Below are positions 59,201 to 64,000 of a stretch of DNA of 64,000 bases, piece by piece. Within the stretch, counting starts at the first letter, position 1, and every line of letters starts with the position of its first letter. The notes under the pieces were generated by a model. It did not search any database, was not told the DNA's origin, and saw only the letters and a program-made list of their open reading frames with translations. The stretch comes from Taxillus chinensis (taxonomy: Eukaryota > Streptophyta > Magnoliopsida > Santalales > Loranthaceae): positions 41,936,189-42,000,188 of the forward strand of contig CM042085.1 in assembly GCA_023512835.1 (NCBI GenBank), read 5' to 3'. Both the position numbers and the translations under genes were made by a program.

Positions 59201-59650
59201 ATTCTTTATGGGAAGGCTTGTCACTTACCTATGGAATTAAAGCACAAGGCTCACTAGGCCTTGAGGAAGTTAAATTTTGATCCACAAGAGGCCAAAGAGC
59301 TTAGGATGACTCAATTAATTGAATTAGATGAGTTCAGGATGGATGCCTATGAAAGTGCTAAAATTTATAAAGAAAGAACCAAGAAATGGCATGATAGGCA
59401 ATTAACTAATGAACCTTTAACCTTGGGGCAGAAAGTTCTTTTATTTAACACAAGGTTAAGGCTATTTCCTGGAAAATTAAGGTCTAAGTGGATGGGACCT
59501 TTTGTGATAGTTGATAAGAATCCATATGGGAGCATTGAGCTCCAAGTTGTAGATGGCAAGAAATTTTGGGTGAATGGCAACAGACTGAAACCATACTTTG
59601 ATCCAACTCAGAGGGAGATTGTTGACTCCCTCTCTTTCACCACCTCATGA
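56204..59650 (+). pseudogene. pol: A2 pol: protease, RT, RNase H, integrase (broken)
   Basis: Protease: after a TAG at 56214, ALCDLGASINLISFP carries the catalytic D-x-G, then LLLGRPFLRTG; open 56289-56858. RT: AISDSEWVSPLHVPKKGGM (57088-57144), VDYRKLNKATRKDHFPLP, MPFGLCNTPATFQRCM and FMDDFSVFG (about 57507) in shifted frames. The long open stretch 57551-58921 gives the RT end, RNase H ([27 protein letters not shown]) and the integrase start with H-H-C-C ([19 protein letters not shown]). The first integrase Asp looks changed to Asn ([10 protein letters not shown]). Integrase continues at 58979-59257 ([20 protein letters not shown]) and 59261-59650 (KWMGPFVIV), separated by TAG (TGG origin). 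Not functional. Confidence 0.92.
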
Positions 59651-62431
59651 TCTTAATTGAAAGTCTAGCTACAGACTTTAAATAAAGCGCCGGTTGGGAG
59701 GCAACCCAATGTTTTATTTTATTTATTTTTATTCAATAATTTTGTTTGCAAGCTAACCCTGGTGCGGTAAATTTTGTTTCTTTCTTGACTAACCATTTGC
59801 AGGATGAGCCAAAATTATTGGGCCTTGGACTTCTGAATTTATTTTAAGGAACAAGTCCTGGAGCAAGGAACAAGCGAAGCCCACAAGTACTTGAATTTAA
59901 GCCCAACGAATTGGCGTGCAAGCATAGAAGTTGATCCATACTGCAAAAGAAACTCAGCGGAAAAGTGTGGGCCAATTTGGGCCTGCACGCCATATTGAAC
60001 GCCAATTGACCAATTGGTGTACACCTCTTTTGCCTCTGCAAATTTCTGGGCCAGTAGATAAACATCACATGAAGCACTTTACTTCTTGCACGCCAATTTC
60101 TAGTTGTCATCTGAAGGGATTAAAAGGCAAAATATCGATTTTGACCCTCCTAGAAGCTTCAAGAATATCACGTGCAGAAGAGACTATTGCTTGATAGCTC
60201 ATGAGGGACCCACCACCAAAATTTGGGACGATTCTGACCTGCACGCCAATTCACCCATATGACGTGCAAGGGCTAAAATGGTCCAAACGCTCTAAAATTT
60301 TGGGAGCACGTGTATTATTGTAATTGGAGCACATGTCCTTCTGCACGCTATAAGTAAGGAGGCCTGCATCTAGGTCTTCTACACCAAAAATGATTTCAGA
60401 TCTGAAATTGAAGATACACTGTTCTTTGCTCTATTCTTTGCTCTGCTCTCTGCTCTTTGCTCTTACTCTTGTTTTAAATATGGTGCGCACAAGGAGGTCA
60501 GGCAAGGAAGAGGTGCACTCACCTAGTACTGATAGCAGTATTGAAGAGGAGATATTCGTGGGGCATGCTCTAGATATGCGTGTTTTGGAGGAATCAGAGC
60601 TGGGATGGGCTAGAGAGGTGGCTTTGAAGATTCAAAATCTGGGTTTACAAAGCCTGACCAATTCAGCTGTGGGATTTTTGTTTGCTACTATATGATGGTT
60701 ATTCTGCAAATAAAGGAAAGCTGGGAAATACGTGGAGAAACCTCAGCTGATTTTGTTACTCGTGCACGTCGAATGGTGGCCAATGTTATCTACTACTACG
60801 ACTTGCCAACCGAGAGGTAAGTATTTTCCTACTCCTATTTCATGCCATGAGGACATAGCATATTTTAAGTGTGGTGTATTGGGGAGTGACTTGAGCCACT
60901 TGCTTGTCTTTTATGTTGTGTGATTGCATGTTTTATTTATGGTGTTTGTTCTTAGATTGTTTGTTAGTCATTCAAAAAAAAAAATTGTTTGCATGATTGT
61001 TTGAGTTACTGCTTGAGTGATTTGCATGTGGAGACATGGATATTAAGTATGCAAATTTGGCCTAAAAAATTTACTTTTTGTGCCACATTAGTATCATGTT
61101 GTGATAAGGGTGTTAAAGTAGTTAAAATGTGCTCGATTTGATTTAATCATGTCTTTATCTTTTGAATGATATCACCATGTTTTTTGAGTTGAAGTTTGAA
61201 TATTAGCTAAGCATAACATGCTAAGATAGACCTTAGTGACCCTTAAAGTTGAGTGACAAAAAATAAAATAAAAAGAAAACATGAGAAAAGCTTCTTTTTA
61301 GCCCTTGAGTGCCATTTTTGGGCATGGGTAATAGTTTGCTTACTCTTCTCTGCTTTCAACATTGGTTATTTAATGGTAGGAGTCAAGTAAGCATGTGATT
61401 ACTTATTAGTGCTCAGTGTTTGGTGTGTAGTTAGGGTGTAAGGCCTCTAAGTCACTTTGACTGTCTATGCATCCTTTTCTTTATTTTGTGGTGTTGGAAA
61501 GTAAAAGAAAGGTTGTGATGCACATTGTGAAAAGGGTATGCATTAGAAAAATCCAGTTTTCCTATGTGTTTGTAAGTATTGTTATTTCCTTGCAGCAAAA
61601 AAAAAGGCAAAAAGAAAAAGTGAGCATGAATAAAAAAAAGAGTGAATAATCCATCAAGGGAGAGCATAAAATGCAACCTTGTAAGGTTATTACTTAAAGA
61701 AAGTGTGAAAAAAAAAAAGAAAAGAAAAAAAAGAAAAGAGAGATTCAAAATAAAAGCCACAATGGCTTGATGTTTATATGAGTAATTAGTTAGTTTTGTA
61801 GCCACAATGGCTGAGTTTTGTTTGTTTTGAGAGTGTTGAGCTCAATTCTTAGGCTCAAGGTGTGTTTTATCAGTTATTAGAGTAGAGTGTGAGTTTATCG
61901 AGATTTGAATAGCGTGTGAGTTTCAAATAAAGTAGAATAGAGAGTATGTTTTCTTTGATGAACACAATAGGGAACTCTTATGATTGCTTGGAAAGTACTT
62001 AATCAATAGCTAATGGCGAATATAGTGAGGAGTTTACCAATCCTTTGTTAATTGTTAAGTACTTGTCATTGGGCTTGAGATTGAGAGAAAAGAGAATTTA
62101 TATTTGAGTGAGGCAGCTTTATCCTTGGTGAGAACTTAAAGGGAAACTAGGTGCTATTTTATCATGGAATACTTGTTGATATCTGAATTTTCAGTGCTAA
62201 AATTGCATGGTTGTTGGACTTAGGAATATGGATATGAATGAACTAAGCTATGACTCATTTTGGTTGCTTAAATTCCCATTTCATCATGATAGAGTGCATG
62301 CTTAGGAAACCAGATTCTCTTTGATTGTTATTTTATTTTTTCTTTCAGTTTGACTGAGTGTTTATTTTATTTCTGCATGCTTGTATGTTTTTTTTGCTTG
62401 AGGACAAGCAATGGTTCAAGTGTGGTGTATT
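59651..62431 (+). other. A2 3' region with remnant small frame
   Basis: 2.8 kb between pol and LTR, where Athila elements keep an env-like gene. Only one modest frame is visible: 60480-60695, MVRTRRSGKEEVHSPSTDSS, extendable upstream to 60390 through a hydrophobic run (LLYSLLCSLLFALTLVL). No transmembrane C-terminus or known env motif follows, so env appears lost. TTGGCGTGCA/TGCACGCCAATT words recur (59912, 59987, 60090, 60240). The end has GCTTGAGGACAAGCAATGG, the usual Athila lead-in to the LTR, but the polypurine tract is degraded (GTGTGGTGTATT). Confidence 0.65.
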
Positions 62432-63931
62432 TGATAATGTGCATTTATGCCGTTATTCTATTGCCTATTTAGGGGTGTTTAAGAGCATGATTAGAGCCTT
62501 ATTGTATCATATTTCATTTATATTTGCTCTAACCCCTAGGAAGATGCTATTTGCATATACATGCACTTTTAGGCTGTTTTGTCAGGTTTTGGAGATTAAT
62601 TTTGACTAAGTAGATGGCCTCAAATTAATTGGCGTGCAGAACTAAAGTTTCTCAGAATGATGTCCTCTACCTTCCACAGAAGTTTCAGAGCCAAAGGCCT
62701 TGAACGCCAATTGGACCAATTGGCGTGCAAGCATATTACTGCATACCAGCCTTCTACATGACGCAAGGAAGCTTGGGGAAGAATTTCACCTAATTTGGAG
62801 CTGCACGCCAATTGGGAATATGACGTTCAAATTGACGTGCTGCCATATTTTTGCACCGATTCAGTCGTTTTATTATACTGATGATCTTTTCCTAAAGAAC
62901 CTAGTCCATATTGTGCTTGGTTTGCGTTATATAATGGCTGAAAGGTAAAATCGCCATCACTTGTCAAAACTACGCCGTTTTGATTAATGACGATAGCTGG
63001 CGGCTAGGGCACACATTGCACAGCAGGTTCCTCTATAAATAGGGGTGCAGCAGGCCCTAAAGAGACATCTTGAGAGGAGGGCACGTTTTTAGAGAGAGAA
63101 AGAGAAGGCTCACGTTCTTGGAGCCGCCAGCCCTAAGAGTTTGACCGGCTGGAGAAGATCCAGGAGTTGAAGTTCGCTGCTCTTGGTTCTAAGATGATGT
63201 TCTTTATTTGTTTATGCTTTGTCAAGAACATGTGTGAGTAGTTTCCTTTATCTAGGGGAGCAATGTAGCCCCCTAAGTTGTTAAACCGATTATTTGAATA
63301 TTGGGTTTGTTTAATTGAGATTGCATGTTTTATGAATCTATTCTTCATCTTTTAATATACGTCGTACACTTGGGTTTTCTTAGCCTTAGTCCGAGGCCGA
63401 CCTTTGGTTCATAACATATTTGTGATTGGTGTGACCATTATCCTATCATGAGTATGATAATTAGGCTTTGTTTGTTGCTATCATGATGACCATTTAGGCA
63501 AACAACACACTTAGAAGGTCTATCAATGACCATTTGCAGAAACTTGGCTCATGTATAGCATGCTATCATTTAAATAATCCCAAGAACCTTAAAATCAGTA
63601 GAAACAACGTATGGAGGTGAAATTGTGATCCTAGATGCCTTTAATATTTGAGTTTTAACCTTAAAATCAATTCTGCTATCTTTGATATTTTAGAAAACCA
63701 CATAAAAATTAGATCTTTAGTTTAAAAAAGAGAACTTTTTGCCAAGATATTTTATAGAACAAGAGTAATTGGATGTTTGATTTAAGAACTATAAAACTAG
63801 GCTAATCCCTGTGGGTTCGACCCCTTGCTTGCTGCTATTCTTTTAGTGCAAACTTAGGGAATTTATCATCTTGAAGAGAGATTTAACGACATTAGCTAGC
63901 TCTTTTAGAGAGGCTAAAAATCTGTCTGTCA
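62432..63931 (+). repeat. A2 3' LTR
   Basis: 1500 bp, TGATAATGTGC...CTGTCA. CTCTATAAATAGGGG (about 63031) is the likely TATA. It is followed by TGCAG (63932-63936), the partner of the inverted target copy at 51280-51284. Confidence 0.93.
62704..62726 (+). repeat. Perfect palindrome in A2 LTR U3
   Basis: Arms ACGCCAATTGG and CCAATTGGCGT (11 bp each) flank a single A. A related copy lies at 50992-51015 in the inverted 5' LTR and a degraded one at 60001-60023. It contains CCAAT words; a protein-binding role is inferred only. Confidence 0.85.
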
Positions 63932-64000
63932 TGCAGCTACAGGAGGCTGCTTAATGAGCCTAGAGCCTGATGTAGCTGCTGAGCTACTAGAGAGATTATC
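63932..64000 (+). pseudogene. gag: A1 gag resumes after A2
   Basis: Encodes AATGGCLMSLEPDVAAELLERL in the frame left at 51284, after removal of one TGCAG. It runs off the window. Confidence 0.88.

Overview
The window is nuclear DNA of a flowering plant, probably a eudicot with a large repeat-rich genome. It holds one convincing cellular gene, for cytosolic ribosomal protein eL34 (minus strand, 29056-33047, four exons), with AT-rich intron and intergenic DNA around it (about 28.4-35.6 kb). The rest is nested LTR retrotransposons. There are no tRNA or rRNA genes, no CRISPR arrays and nothing bacterial.

Left tower (1-27848). A minus-strand Sirevirus-type Copia element (called S0) is the substrate. 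Its 5' LTR begins at 27848 and its gag runs from 2115 down to 238. Three later elements sit inside it. An LTR whose last 237 bp are visible at the left edge interrupts gag. A complete Sirevirus-type element S1 (2389-15131, 5-bp target-site duplication GAATG) and a complete chromodomain Gypsy element T1 (16719-27710, duplication GCAAG/GCGAG) both lie in the S0 LTR. The 3' LTR of T1 alone carries a further 385-bp insertion that looks like a small solo LTR.

Middle (27849-35646). A decayed Gypsy gag scrap is followed by the eL34 gene, whose second intron (3391 bp) contains a probable foldback/MITE-type insertion, and then by AT-rich intergenic DNA.

Right tower (35647-64000). A mosaic of three LTR ends leads into a second Sirevirus (S2), cut at 38704 by an Athila-type Gypsy element (A1). 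The A1 LTR is split by an Ogre/Tat-type element (O1) that kept gag but lost all of pol. The O1 5' LTR is itself split by a 2537-bp solo LTR (41400-43936, duplication CTCCT). A second Athila element (A2) is inserted in A1 gag, and A1 gag resumes at 63932. The order makes sense only if about 2.0 kb (50898-52904) has been inverted. Turning it back restores three LTRs and pairs the A2 duplication TGCAG.

All retrotransposon genes are broken. T1, S0 and S2 decayed mainly through TAG/TGA codons explicable as C-to-T or G-to-A changes, the mark of methylated cytosine decay. S1 decayed mainly by single-base frameshifts although its two LTRs are still nearly identical. The best candidates for something undescribed are a small two-membrane-segment reading frame with its own TATA box inside both O1 LTRs, a possible Ulp1-like region in the extra 3' gene of S1, and a duplicated, G-box-rich LTR promoter in A1.
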